DNA of 44,629 nt from Allomuricauda sp. (lineage in GTDB: Bacteria > Bacteroidota > Bacteroidia > Flavobacteriales > Flavobacteriaceae). The DNA lies in the NCBI GenBank assembly GCA_030148335.1, contig JASBTQ010000031.1, positions 1 through 44,629 on the forward strand, in the 5' to 3' direction. The notes under the pieces were generated by a model that saw nothing but the letters and a program-made list of their open reading frames with translations, had not been told where the DNA came from and did not search any database. Below, one piece after another: positions 34,432 through 43,257 of this stretch (its first letter is position 1; every line of letters starts with the position of its first letter). Both the position numbers and the translations under genes were made by a program.

Positions 34432-35370
34432 ATGGGAATGGGAAGGAAAAAAAATAGGATAACAGTATTGAGGTGTCTGTGCAGTTTGGCACTTTTGGGA
34501 ACCATCTTCGTTTCGGCCCAACAAGATCCACAGTTCACGCAATACATGTACAATACGATGAGCGTTAACCCCGCTTATGCAGGTTCGCAGGGACATCTTA
34601 CGGCACTTTTGATGCACCGTTCCCAATGGGTGGGCATCAATGGGGCTCCCAATACACAGGTCTTGGCGGTGGACTCCCCCTTGGAGAACAAGATCGGAGT
34701 GGGAGGCGTGCTGGCCCATGACGCTTTGGGTCCTTCTTCAGAAATATTTGTGGATGGGAACGTGTCCTATACCATACAGTTGGACAGTACCAACAGACAA
34801 TTGTCCTTTGGGTTGAAGTTGGGAGGGAGGATCTTTGATGTTGACTTTTCCAAAGGGCTTACGGAAAATCCCGATGTGGCCTTTCAGGACAATCTGAAGA
34901 GCAAATTCTTCCCTACCATTGGTGCGGGGTTTTATTACCATACCAAAAAGGGGTATCTGGGCTTTGCCGTGCCCAATTTCTTTTCTCAAAAACATTACGA
35001 TGGGGAAGAGCAGGAAATTGCGGCAGAACGCCTTCACTATTATTGGATAGGGGGGACTTTCATGGACATCACAGCAGATGTGGTGCTCAAACCTGCTTTT
35101 TTCGTCAAATGGGTACCTGGTGCGCCTATGATCGCCGATATATCGGCCAGTGCCCTAATCAAAGAGACCTTTACCGTGGGACTCGCCTACAGGTGGGACG
35201 ATTCATTTTCTACCTTGTTGGGAATGCAGATCAATCCCAACCTAAGCGCAGGCTATGCCTATGACCTCACTTCTTCCAATTTGGCAAGCTATACCGGGGG
35301 CTCACATGAAATATTCCTTAGGTATGAGTTCAAATCGCCCCAAAAGCAACTCCAACGACCCACATTTTAG
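34432..35370 (+). CDS. PorP/SprF-family T9SS outer-membrane partner
   Basis: 312-residue outer-membrane barrel of the PorP/SprF family. Signal peptide (LCSLALLGTIFVSAQQ), the classic start QDPQFTQYMYNTMSVNPAYA, and the YRWDDSFSTLLGMQI strand near the C-terminus. SprF-like proteins are needed for secretion or surface attachment of the adhesin encoded next to them. It starts 1 base after the adhesin stop, the usual arrangement of adhesin and partner. Confidence 0.92.
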   Translation: MGMGRKKNRITVLRCLCSLALLGTIFVSAQQDPQFTQYMYNTMSVNPAYAGSQGHLTALLMHRSQWVGINGAPNTQVLAVDSPLENKIGVGGVLAHDALGPSSEIFVDGNVSYTIQLDSTNRQLSFGLKLGGRIFDVDFSKGLTENPDVAFQDNLKSKFFPTIGAGFYYHTKKGYLGFAVPNFFSQKHYDGEEQEIAAERLHYYWIGGTFMDITADVVLKPAFFVKWVPGAPMIADISASALIKETFTVGLAYRWDDSFSTLLGMQINPNLSAGYAYDLTSSNLASYTGGSHEIFLRYEFKSPQKQLQRPTF

Positions 35371-35435
35371 GGTAAGGCCCATCCGGAATAGTCATTATCT
35401 TTATGGTGTCAATACAGAAAGATTGAAAAGGTGTT

Positions 35436-36017
35436 ATGGAAAGAAATGAACTATACCCAATTTTTTTGAAGGTTTCCCAATTGAACGTGCTTATTGTTGG
35501 AGGAGGGAACGTAGGTCTGGAAAAACTGACCTTTTTGCTCAAATCCAGCCCCAATGCCCGAGTACAGATGGTGGCACTGGAATTTCTTCCTGAGACTGTG
35601 GAATTGGCTCAAAAGCACCATGTGGAAATGGTCCAAGAGGCCTACCACAAGCAATTTTTGGAAGGAAAACACATGGTCATCGCCTGTACGGACAAACCAG
35701 AAGTGAATGAACAGGTATATCACGATTGTAGGGAAAGGAGCATTTTGGTGAATGTAGCGGACAATCCGCCTTTCTGTGATTTTTATATGGGGGGAATCGT
35801 GACCAAGGGCAATGTAAAGGTGGCCATATCCACCAATGGGAAATCGCCCACAACGGCCAAAAGGCTCCGTCAGTTTTTTGAGGACGTCCTTCCGGAGGAT
35901 ATCGATGATTTGGTGAAGAACCTCAACGAATACCGAAAGACCCTAAAAGGCAGTTTTGAGGAAAAAGTGGAGGCCCTCAATGAGTTCACTAAGGGTTTGA
36001 TCGACAAAAAAGAGTGA
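35436..36017 (+). CDS. Siroheme synthase N-terminal-type protein (precorrin-2 dehydrogenase / sirohydrochlorin ferrochelatase)
   Basis: 193-residue protein matching the CysG N-terminal/Met8 family: oxidises precorrin-2 with NAD and inserts iron to make siroheme, cofactor of sulfite and nitrite reductases. NAD-binding motif LNVLIVGGGNVGLEKLTFLL at the start, and the VNVADNPPFCDFYMGGIVTK and ISTNGKSPTTAKRLRQFFE segments typical of the family. It lacks the methyltransferase half of full CysG. Start ATG at 35436, 65 bases after the PorP gene; not obviously linked in function to either neighbour. It is convergent with the LytTR regulator gene. Confidence 0.88.
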   Translation: MERNELYPIFLKVSQLNVLIVGGGNVGLEKLTFLLKSSPNARVQMVALEFLPETVELAQKHHVEMVQEAYHKQFLEGKHMVIACTDKPEVNEQVYHDCRERSILVNVADNPPFCDFYMGGIVTKGNVKVAISTNGKSPTTAKRLRQFFEDVLPEDIDDLVKNLNEYRKTLKGSFEEKVEALNEFTKGLIDKKE

Positions 36018-36052
36018 ACGCACCCGAAAGCCTGCCCAATTTTTTTCAGTTC

Positions 36053-36805
36053 CTATAAGCGTTTCATCGCCTCGATGAGTTCATCTTTCCTTCTGGACGA
36101 TATGTTGACCTGCATATCATTGCTCATGATCAGATAGCCGCCATCTGCCTTCATATACTTTTTCACCTCTCTCAGATTGATGACATAACTGTTATGGACA
36201 CGCATGAATTGATGTTCGGCGAGCAGGTTTTCATATTCTTTCAAATGTTTGCTCACCATGTGGGTGCTGCCATCCCTTAGCGTAAAACAGGTATAGGAAC
36301 CATCCGCTTTGCAGGTAACAATATCATCTATGGCTATAAATTCCATTCCCAAGGTCGTTGCTAGGCAAATTTTTTCCGGCCTTATATCACCTTTGGAAAT
36401 GTTCTGCATCAAGGTGTCCAATTGTTCCCTATAAACGTTGGTGTCCCTACGGGTCCTTGCCTTTTTCACGGCCTCTTGCAGTTCATCAAGGTCTATGGGT
36501 TTCAGAAGATAGTCCAGTGAACTGAATTTTATGGCCTTGATGGCATACTGCTCAAAGGCCGTTGTGAAGATGACCTCAAAATCGGGATCCTTGATCTGGT
36601 TCAGGACGTCAAAACCTACTCCGGATTTTAGTTCGATATCGAGAAAAACGACATCCGGACTATAGATGGAAAGCACCTTGACGCCTTCTTCCACCGAACT
36701 GGCCATGGCGATGACCTTGACGTCTTTACAAAATTCTTCGAGCATGGATTTCAAGGTTTCCCTGCTGTGCTTTTCATCTTCGATTATTATTGCTTTTAGG
36801 ACCAT
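36053..36805 (-). CDS. LytTR-family response regulator
   Basis: 250-residue response regulator. Receiver domain with acidic pocket (IIIEDEKHSRETLKSML), phospho-acceptor Asp in PDVVFLDIELKSGVGFD, and conserved Lys in YLLKPIDLDE. The C-terminal LytTR DNA-binding domain covers about residues 140-250 (ICLATTLGMEFIAIDDIVTC, FMRVHNSYVINLREVKKYMK). LytTR proteins bind pairs of ~9-bp direct repeats spaced by 12-13 bases; repeats with that geometry are found 2.7-3.6 kb away (39530-39566 and 40414-40446). It lies 10 bases downstream of its kinase. Confidence 0.93.
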   Translation of the reverse strand: MVLKAIIIEDEKHSRETLKSMLEEFCKDVKVIAMASSVEEGVKVLSIYSPDVVFLDIELKSGVGFDVLNQIKDPDFEVIFTTAFEQYAIKAIKFSSLDYLLKPIDLDELQEAVKKARTRRDTNVYREQLDTLMQNISKGDIRPEKICLATTLGMEFIAIDDIVTCKADGSYTCFTLRDGSTHMVSKHLKEYENLLAEHQFMRVHNSYVINLREVKKYMKADGGYLIMSNDMQVNISSRRKDELIEAMKRL

Positions 36806-36815
36806 TGGTTTGTCT

Positions 36816-38747
36816 TTAGGGGTTAAAAAGTCTTATTATGATCTTGGTTCCAGAGGGATTTCCCTTTGAATCATATTTGTCGATTATTTCTATGGTATTC
36901 TTTTTTCCCAGGGATGTGTCCAAGATGTTCAATCTTTTTTCGGTGATTTCCATGCCACGGGATTTCTTGAACGGTTTTTTTGCTTCATTTTGGGCCATTG
37001 TACCATGTCTTCCCACTCCATTGTCCTCTATTTCAAAAACATAGGAGTCCGGTTTTTTTCGAAACCGGAGAAAGAGCTTCTTTTCACCCTCTTTCTTGCC
37101 CATAAGGCCATGCACAATGGCGTTTTCCACAAAGGGTTGGATCAACATCAATGGAATTTCCACATGGTCCGTATCCAGTTCTTTGTCAATCTCAATGGTA
37201 TATTCAAAGTCATGGTCAAACCTCAGGCTTTCCAGTTCCAGATAGGAGCGGAGCATTTCTATTTCTTCCGTGAGGGTGACTATGGCCTCATGGGAACTTT
37301 CCAGTACATTCCGGACAATTTTTCCAAACTTCGATAGATATTTCAATGCGGACAACTTATCATCCTTTAATACCAAATGCTGTACGGAGTTCAAGGAATT
37401 GAAGATGAAATGGGGGTTCATCTGGGCCCGTAGGGTTTTGACCTCTTTCATGGAAACCTCTTTCTGGAGCACCAGCTTGGCCTCATATTCCTGTTTGATC
37501 TTATAGGCCAGTCCCAAGGAAAAAATGATGATTTCCAGAGTGGACCCGATGACCATATAGTATTTATGGATAGTGAACATATACAATAATGCACCGACCA
37601 TATAGATAAGGGAGCCCACAACGATGAAAATAGCAAGCCTATCTTTTCGATTGAACAGGAGATAGGTCATGGAAAAGATGCCAAAAAGGGTCATCAACAA
37701 CCTTTGGACATTTAAGGTCCAATTGCTGGTGGAGAAGTCGCCCATAAAAAAGGAATAGGAGAGCAACAATACCACAATGGCCAGAACAGACACAATGGCA
37801 AGTATGGCCATGTGAAGCTTTGGATATGTTTTCTTGGTATTCAGATAATACATGGCAAAAAGCACATAAAAAAAGTTGATGAGAACCTGGGAAACAACAA
37901 CACTCCAATATCCAAAATATGTACTGATATAGGTTTGGTACAGCGGAAAGAAGAACCGTACAAGAAAAAAGGCCGAGAAGAATACGTACAGCGCATAGAA
38001 CAAAAATTCAACTTTTCTTATGTAGCAAAAGATAATGAAAAAGGTGAAGAAAAAAATAAGGCAAGCCCCTAAATAGATATGGTCCATGATAACTTTGCCA
38101 AGGTCACTGTTTGTATAGTAATCTGTGTAAAATCGATTGGCATTCTCTGAGATATACTCAAATCTTGGGGCGTTACTATACGGCTCAACAACCTTTATCT
38201 CCACGTACAGATACCTTTGGTCAATGAGGTATTCTTTTTTAAAGCCCACTCCTTGGAGATGAACCAAGGAGTTGTTTTTTTCCTGTTTGTCAAAATGCCC
38301 AAATGTAATGCGTTCTAACTGTCCATTTTTTTTATAATAAAGAGTGGCCTTGCTGAAGTTGAGGGTACGCAAACGCCATGATTCCTGTGTTTCCAAAGTA
38401 TCAAGCTCATTGATAAAATCCAATTTTATCCAATATATGGCATTCACGTCTTTGAACCTCAATGATCCATCGGTGCTGAATTCATGATCTTTGTTCAGTA
38501 TCCCATCGATTCCCAGATCAGGGTCATTTGCCTTTAAAATGGAAAAAGGTATTTTCTTGGTTTTTCTGTCCATTTCCACAGTCTGTGCAAACAGGGTCAT
38601 TGTGCCCATGGAGAATACAAGGCAGTAAACGACAATGAAAATAAACCTTGTTGTTTTCCCTTTCCTGATGGGGTGGCTGGCCAACTTTCCAGTACATGGG
38701 CTACAATATGTTTTTTTTAGGAGGGATATGATTGCGCCGACGACCAT
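36816..38747 (-). CDS. LytS-type sensor histidine kinase with 7TMR-DISM membrane domain
   Basis: 643-residue membrane kinase. A signal/anchor segment (FIFIVVYCLVFSMGTMTLF) is followed by an extracellular 7TMR-DISMED2-like domain (residues ~55-210). Seven predicted membrane helices come next (from LGACLIFFFTFFIIFCYI to IYMVGALLYMFTIHKYYMVI), then a His_kinase (PF06580) domain with NPHFIFNSLNSVQHLV carrying the phospho-accepting His. The ATPase part has MLIQPFVENAIVHGL and IEDNGVGRHG. It is cotranscribed with the LytTR regulator. The signal is unknown. The start at 38747 is uncertain because ~30 residues precede the hydrophobic segment. Confidence 0.9.
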   Translation of the reverse strand: MVVGAIISLLKKTYCSPCTGKLASHPIRKGKTTRFIFIVVYCLVFSMGTMTLFAQTVEMDRKTKKIPFSILKANDPDLGIDGILNKDHEFSTDGSLRFKDVNAIYWIKLDFINELDTLETQESWRLRTLNFSKATLYYKKNGQLERITFGHFDKQEKNNSLVHLQGVGFKKEYLIDQRYLYVEIKVVEPYSNAPRFEYISENANRFYTDYYTNSDLGKVIMDHIYLGACLIFFFTFFIIFCYIRKVEFLFYALYVFFSAFFLVRFFFPLYQTYISTYFGYWSVVVSQVLINFFYVLFAMYYLNTKKTYPKLHMAILAIVSVLAIVVLLLSYSFFMGDFSTSNWTLNVQRLLMTLFGIFSMTYLLFNRKDRLAIFIVVGSLIYMVGALLYMFTIHKYYMVIGSTLEIIIFSLGLAYKIKQEYEAKLVLQKEVSMKEVKTLRAQMNPHFIFNSLNSVQHLVLKDDKLSALKYLSKFGKIVRNVLESSHEAIVTLTEEIEMLRSYLELESLRFDHDFEYTIEIDKELDTDHVEIPLMLIQPFVENAIVHGLMGKKEGEKKLFLRFRKKPDSYVFEIEDNGVGRHGTMAQNEAKKPFKKSRGMEITEKRLNILDTSLGKKNTIEIIDKYDSKGNPSGTKIIIRLFNP

Positions 38748-39658
38748 GTGGAAGAAATTTCTTAAAGGATTTTTCTTATTAAATTTGAAAGAATAGGATT
38801 ATTTGCTATTTTTGTTCCAAACTCGGGACTCTCGTCCTTGGGGAAAGGAACTCCTTTCATTAAAATTGAACTAGAGGAATAGTTCATAAGGTCGTCGATT
38901 AAAGTCAACAATATTTGGTTTTGCCGCTCATCTGGGAACTTTGATATGTTTTTCCATAGGGTATCTGTACTACTGTTTTATGATTGTTTTTGTATATATA
39001 TATATTATGTATTCCATTTTTGACAAAAACGACCCATACCAATGGCAATCCATATAATCCCCTTCAAGTAGAAGGTTAATTCCTTGATGGATTAAATTAC
39101 AATTTTTTTTCGGGGGGAAGTTTATAAAATTATTTGGCCCGGAGTGTTTTTTGATGAAACTAGGCCAATGGGATGGGGTTATCATGAATTTGGTATTTTT
39201 TGCACCTTGGATGTGTCCAAGGAGAATCATAATATAAGCATAAAATTAACTCACCACTTTCGTTCCATTCACTAACTGTGTGCAGCATAACCCCATACTA
39301 GCTCTCAGCTTTCCAGGAATTACTAATGGTGAGTATTCTATCAATATCTTTGATCCAGGCTTCAAGTTAGGATCAGCTATGTTAAAACCATGGGACTGCA
39401 CAATCTTCAGAGCCAGAACTGAAGAAATGGGCCTAATGTCCGTGTGCAGCCCAATCCCTTTTCTTTTTTTCTGCGGTAAATCTAATTTTGTTCAATGAAT
39501 ATTCTGGGGGTCATTTGACGTAGTTGGGGTTTGGGTTTACGGATGGCCCTTTTGGGTTTACGGATGATGTTCCAAGTTGGAAAAACTAATACATAAAGTG
39601 GGATTTCCTTAGGGATACATCCCACTTTAACTAACATGAACACTAAAGGGTCAATTTT
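38748..39658. other. Long stretch without a convincing gene
   Basis: 911 bases upstream of the kinase gene. Two overlapping open frames lie in 39240-39500: plus strand 39280-39498 (72 codons, from ATG) and minus strand, ending near 39246 (about 78 codons, without an ATG at its start). Neither resembles a family I know. GTGTGCAGC occurs twice, at 39278-39286 and 39442-39450, bracketing this segment. A paired direct repeat with LytTR-operator geometry lies at 39530-39566. It may hold a decayed gene or a small RNA. Confidence 0.4.
39530..39566 (-). promoter_or_regulatory. Candidate LytTR operator, pair 1
   Basis: TTTGGGTTTACGGATG occurs exactly twice, at 39530-39545 and 39551-39566, a 21-base period. 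On the minus strand each half reads TCCGTAAAC, which agrees with the LytTR consensus [TA][AC][CA]GTTN[AG][TC] at all but one position, with a 12-base spacer. No convincing gene follows it on the minus strand. Confidence 0.5.
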
Positions 39659-40342
39659 TTATCCGGTGGAACAGAGTTCATGATCTGGTCTGGACACAGG
39701 GGAAAAGATTTTTTTGGCTGTCCTCTGCCTGGATGGTCTGGCTTTGGCTATAAAATGACCTTTAAAATCAATGGCTGCGATGTTGCTGAAATAACCTAGC
39801 ATATCCTCATAATCATGGATGTTTATCCCTGCCTTGGTCAAATTTTTATGGATTGGGGAGACACTGGGCTTCGCTCCCCAGTCCCCATTTATTCTTTTGT
39901 CCTTGGATTTTATGATCAAAATTTTGAGTTTGCTCAAATGCCAAGCTGGGACATAGAAATTTGAAACACCGTCCTTAAGTGATTTGAAAGTGACATATAC
40001 CTTGCCCACATTTTTGTAAACGCTTGCACGGTATCCCATGGGGGCATTGTTGAGCGGTAGTTTCAGACAATTGTTTTCCGACTCCAGATAGAACAAAATG
40101 GGATTGTTGTAAAGCACTTCCTCGGTAAGCTGTGGAACCTCTAGGGTGAAGGACCAACCGGGCAGTTGTTCCCTGATATCAAAGGACAGTAGTTCCACGG
40201 TATTGGAGCCCATGTTCTTTTCATGATCCAATTTGCTTTCCTTCGGATAGGAGGATTTATTGAAAAGATAGAGTGGGTAGCCGATAATGATTGCGGCACA
40301 GATAAGGGTCCATAATATGGTCAAAGAGAGCATAGGTGACAT
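39659..40342 (-). CDS. Unknown membrane-anchored protein
   Basis: About 227 residues with one N-terminal membrane helix (MLSLTILWTLICAAIIIGYPLYLF) and a soluble domain containing VELLSFDIREQLPGWSFTLEV-type beta sequence. No family is recognised. The C-terminus is basic (KARPSRQRTAKKIFSPVSR). I prefer the ATG at 40342 (MSPMLSL); the frame extends to 40399. The paired 21-bp-period repeats at 40414-40446 lie 70-105 bases upstream of this start, so it is a candidate target of the LytTR regulator encoded nearby. Confidence 0.5.
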   Translation of the reverse strand: MSPMLSLTILWTLICAAIIIGYPLYLFNKSSYPKESKLDHEKNMGSNTVELLSFDIREQLPGWSFTLEVPQLTEEVLYNNPILFYLESENNCLKLPLNNAPMGYRASVYKNVGKVYVTFKSLKDGVSNFYVPAWHLSKLKILIIKSKDKRINGDWGAKPSVSPIHKNLTKAGINIHDYEDMLGYFSNIAAIDFKGHFIAKARPSRQRTAKKIFSPVSRPDHELCSTG

Positions 40343-40413
40343 GTTTAAATTAAAACTTGGGAACTTTAAATCATACCCTAAATAACAAATTAAAATCATG
40401 CCCGTACCTGCCC

Positions 40414-40446
40414 AATTGACGGATGCCGCTTATGAATTGACGGATG
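40414..40446 (-). promoter_or_regulatory. Candidate LytTR operator, pair 2
   Basis: AATTGACGGATG occurs twice, at 40414-40425 and 40435-40446, with a 21-base period. On the minus strand each half reads TCCGTCAAT, agreeing with the LytTR half-site consensus at 8 of 9 positions, with a 12-base spacer. It shares CATCCGT with pair 1 and lies just upstream of the unknown membrane protein gene. Confidence 0.55.
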
Positions 40447-40638
40447 AGAAATGAACGATTAAGTGTGGGTTTTCATCGGTGAAAAACAGTGGTTTGTCCC
40501 TCTTTTATCGACTTTTTCTCGAAAATCCATACAGAAGGGTCATCTCCGAACAAAAAACTTTGGGCCAGATTTGCAAAAAAGGGCAAATTGTAACCCACAG
40601 GTGTCTTAAAAGGAACAGGTATGACCAAAAAACCATAC

Positions 40639-41019
40639 CTATTTCCCCTTTTCTGTATCCATCTTCTCCAATTGTCCCAACACGCCCATGACATCATAGT
40701 TTGCTATTTTCCTTGTACTATAGTTCCTTTTGATATGGTTAATGTAGGTGTGGATCTCCAACGTATAATAGTTCTCAAGCTCGAAGATTGGATCTTTGAC
40801 GATCTCAAAACTTTCGTCAGCTTTCATTTTCCCATATGATCTTGCATGGTAAACTATTTTATGGCTGTTGTTCTCGGAATCCATCCATTCTATGGTTACC
40901 TCTATAAAATCATTCATTCTTTCCCTAAGCTTGTAGGTGGCTTGTTTTGGGATCTTTCCATATTCATACTCAGATTTGACAAGATCCAAAATCCATTTTT
41001 CAAGAAAATTTCCTTTCAT
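40639..41019 (-). CDS. Unknown 126-residue protein
   Basis: Mixed alpha/beta hydrophilic protein without signal peptide or membrane helix (EKWILDLVKSEYEYGKIPK, IEVTIEWMDSENNSHKIVYH, LENYYTLEIHTYINHIKRNY). No family is recognised. ATG start at 41019; codon use looks coding and no competing frame is better. It stands alone: about 190 bases before the preceding operator region and 258 bases from the hydrolase gene, both gaps without recognisable features. Confidence 0.45.
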   Translation of the reverse strand: MKGNFLEKWILDLVKSEYEYGKIPKQATYKLRERMNDFIEVTIEWMDSENNSHKIVYHARSYGKMKADESFEIVKDPIFELENYYTLEIHTYINHIKRNYSTRKIANYDVMGVLGQLEKMDTEKGK

Positions 41020-41277
41020 CGTAGATTAAGTTTTTAGGTGTTCTGATTTGGGCCTGTTTCCAGACTTTTTGGTTCAATTTATTTTGAGGATGATTATGGT
41101 TTCCTGTAACCTTCCAAAATTCTTATTGAAAACTGGCGTCGGTTTACAGGTTAATATTCTATGCTCCAAGAGACCTTGGGAACTATTGTAAGGGGGTTGA
41201 TCCATGTATCCACAAGAGGTTGAAGTTTGGGTTACATGCCCATTGTCATATGTAAGCATTGGATAGATTTATTAAGA

Positions 41278-42279
41278 TCAATCCATATGTAGAATATTCT
41301 TAAACCAGTTTATACTATTTTCCCGTGCATGATAACTTTGTTCAACGCCATCAGTATCAAAACCATGTCCTACACCTGGATAAAGGTTGAGCTCCACATT
41401 GTTCTTTTTGGCTTTAAGGAGATTGAACATACATAATGTATTTTCGGTTAGGGAGTCCTCTTCAGGTATTTGGTAAAGTATTGGTGCATAGGTATTATAT
41501 ATATTCCCTTCCATTGCATCAGATTTGCAAGGGCTGGAACCCCAATAACCGTGTCCGGACGATCCGCCATAATAGAATATTCCTCCGGCAAATCCTATAT
41601 CAGGTTTTTCCTCAGGGGGAAGAACACCATCCGATGCGTCATATTCTTTGCCATCGTAACTCTGGGTCCACTCCCAGTCCTTAGGAGTGGTATCTGTATC
41701 AAATAAAGTAGAGAACAGGGCGGTACCACCATCAGAAAAACCTATTAAACCCACATCTATTGTACGAACTACAGAACTACCATCACTAAATTTCAACTTT
41801 CTTAATAAAGCCAAAGCTGCGTTGGCATCTCTTGGACGAATAAATTGGGAACTGGATCTAAAGATGTAGGGAGGCTCCTCCCATTTGCCGGTCCTTTCGG
41901 CAATACCTCTGCCAGAATAGCTGTCCACAAATGCTCCGACAATACAGCTTTGATCAAACAATTCTCGCCATTCCCTATTCTGTGTGGACATTGTTCCACC
42001 CTCTGGATCATTGTCTTTCCACATTCCACCAGAACCATGCATGACCACAACAGCTGGAAGACTTTTTTTGTCACAGTCTTTGGGAATTGATAAATAAATG
42101 GGCACTTTGTCATTGCCCACCATGACATGAACGATGGTGTCCGTTGTTGAGGATGAAATGACCACTTCACTAATTTCTGGAGGCTCAATGCCATCTTCAC
42201 TGCAGGATAAGAGTGAAAATGCAAGAATCAAGAATAAAGGCAAATTGGTTTTTTGCAATGATTTGGGAATTGTTTTCAT
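41278..42279 (-). CDS. Dienelactone-hydrolase-like alpha/beta hydrolase lipoprotein
   Basis: 333-residue exported hydrolase. The lipobox FLILAFSLLSCSED indicates a lipoprotein. The alpha/beta-hydrolase fold shows VVVMHGSGGMWKDND (oxyanion region), the nucleophile elbow GLIGFSDGGTAL, and a C-terminal His in YPGVGHGFDTDG, matching the Ser-Asp-His arrangement of the dienelactone hydrolase family. The substrate is unknown. It is encoded 12 bases downstream of the second PorP/SprF gene, so probably in the same transcript, possibly acting at the cell surface. Confidence 0.8.
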   Translation of the reverse strand: MKTIPKSLQKTNLPLFLILAFSLLSCSEDGIEPPEISEVVISSSTTDTIVHVMVGNDKVPIYLSIPKDCDKKSLPAVVVMHGSGGMWKDNDPEGGTMSTQNREWRELFDQSCIVGAFVDSYSGRGIAERTGKWEEPPYIFRSSSQFIRPRDANAALALLRKLKFSDGSSVVRTIDVGLIGFSDGGTALFSTLFDTDTTPKDWEWTQSYDGKEYDASDGVLPPEEKPDIGFAGGIFYYGGSSGHGYWGSSPCKSDAMEGNIYNTYAPILYQIPEEDSLTENTLCMFNLLKAKKNNVELNLYPGVGHGFDTDGVEQSYHARENSINWFKNILHMD

Positions 42280-42291
42280 AGTTTCTCTTTT

Positions 42292-43242
42292 TTAATAAGT
42301 ACATGTACAATTTGAAATACCTTGGAAAAGATCTATCCCCAAGGTGAACACATGGGTTCCTTTGGAATAGCCCAATATTTCGTTCATAATGACTTGATAG
42401 GAATATCCAAAGTAAAAGTCACCTTTTTTGAGTCCTATAATGGGGGCCACATACAAAGGAGATCCCAATTGATCGTTCAGAAATCTATAGGTAAAACCAG
42501 CATAGTAATAATCCTGAAAATCGAACCATTTGAACTTGGTGTTTACATCTGTTATAGATCTACCATCATTTTCAAAATATTGGAAGAAAACAGAGGGTTC
42601 TATTTCAAAATCGTCCCTTCTGTTCTTTCTGAAGCTGTACCCCGAATACACATAATAATTTCGTAAGGTATTGGGTTCATGAATAGGGTTGAACTTTCTA
42701 AAGTCTTTGTTCAGAATGTTTGAAACATTCAGGCTCAAGTAAAACCCACCTCTTCTGTATAGAGTGCCAAGATCAAAATTGGGATTACTGGAAGCCCTAT
42801 CGTTTGTGATTGCTTGATCACTTACTGCTTCTGGGTCAAAGTTTTCAATATCAAGTCTAATTTGGTTCAGATTAAAGGACAACGCAAAAGAGAAGAAGCT
42901 TTCCTCATACTTGTCAAAAGTCAAATGGTGGGCAAAGGAAACTTTCCCCCCACGCTGCTTGGTCTCCCCATTCGCGTCATTGTAAAGTACCATGCCAATC
43001 CCGGACCTGTTCCCCAGCCTGACGTCTGCGGATAGTGATTGGGTGTCAGGAGCATCCTTGACACCCACCCACTGTGTTAATCCGTTCATCCTGACCTTTA
43101 CATAGTTCCCGATACCGGCATAGGTAGGGGACATCAGAAAAGGGTTGTCGGATAAATATTGGGACAACTGCGGAATAGTCAGTTCCTGTGCATTCATCAG
43201 ACACACATTCATCCACATCATAAGAGCAAAAGCTTTCTTCAT
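42292..43242 (-). CDS. PorP/SprF-family T9SS outer-membrane partner (second copy)
   Basis: 316-residue member of the PorP/SprF family with signal peptide (AFALMMWMNVCLMNAQ) and the family start LTIPQLSQYLSDNPFLMSPT followed by YAGIGNYVKVRMNGL and TQWVGVKDAPDTQSLSADV. It lies 15 bases downstream of the second adhesin gene and is probably its dedicated partner in type IX secretion. It is clearly diverged from the copy at 34432-35370. Confidence 0.9.
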   Translation of the reverse strand: MKKAFALMMWMNVCLMNAQELTIPQLSQYLSDNPFLMSPTYAGIGNYVKVRMNGLTQWVGVKDAPDTQSLSADVRLGNRSGIGMVLYNDANGETKQRGGKVSFAHHLTFDKYEESFFSFALSFNLNQIRLDIENFDPEAVSDQAITNDRASSNPNFDLGTLYRRGGFYLSLNVSNILNKDFRKFNPIHEPNTLRNYYVYSGYSFRKNRRDDFEIEPSVFFQYFENDGRSITDVNTKFKWFDFQDYYYAGFTYRFLNDQLGSPLYVAPIIGLKKGDFYFGYSYQVIMNEILGYSKGTHVFTLGIDLFQGISNCTCTY

Positions 43243-43257
43243 GTATCATCTATTTTT

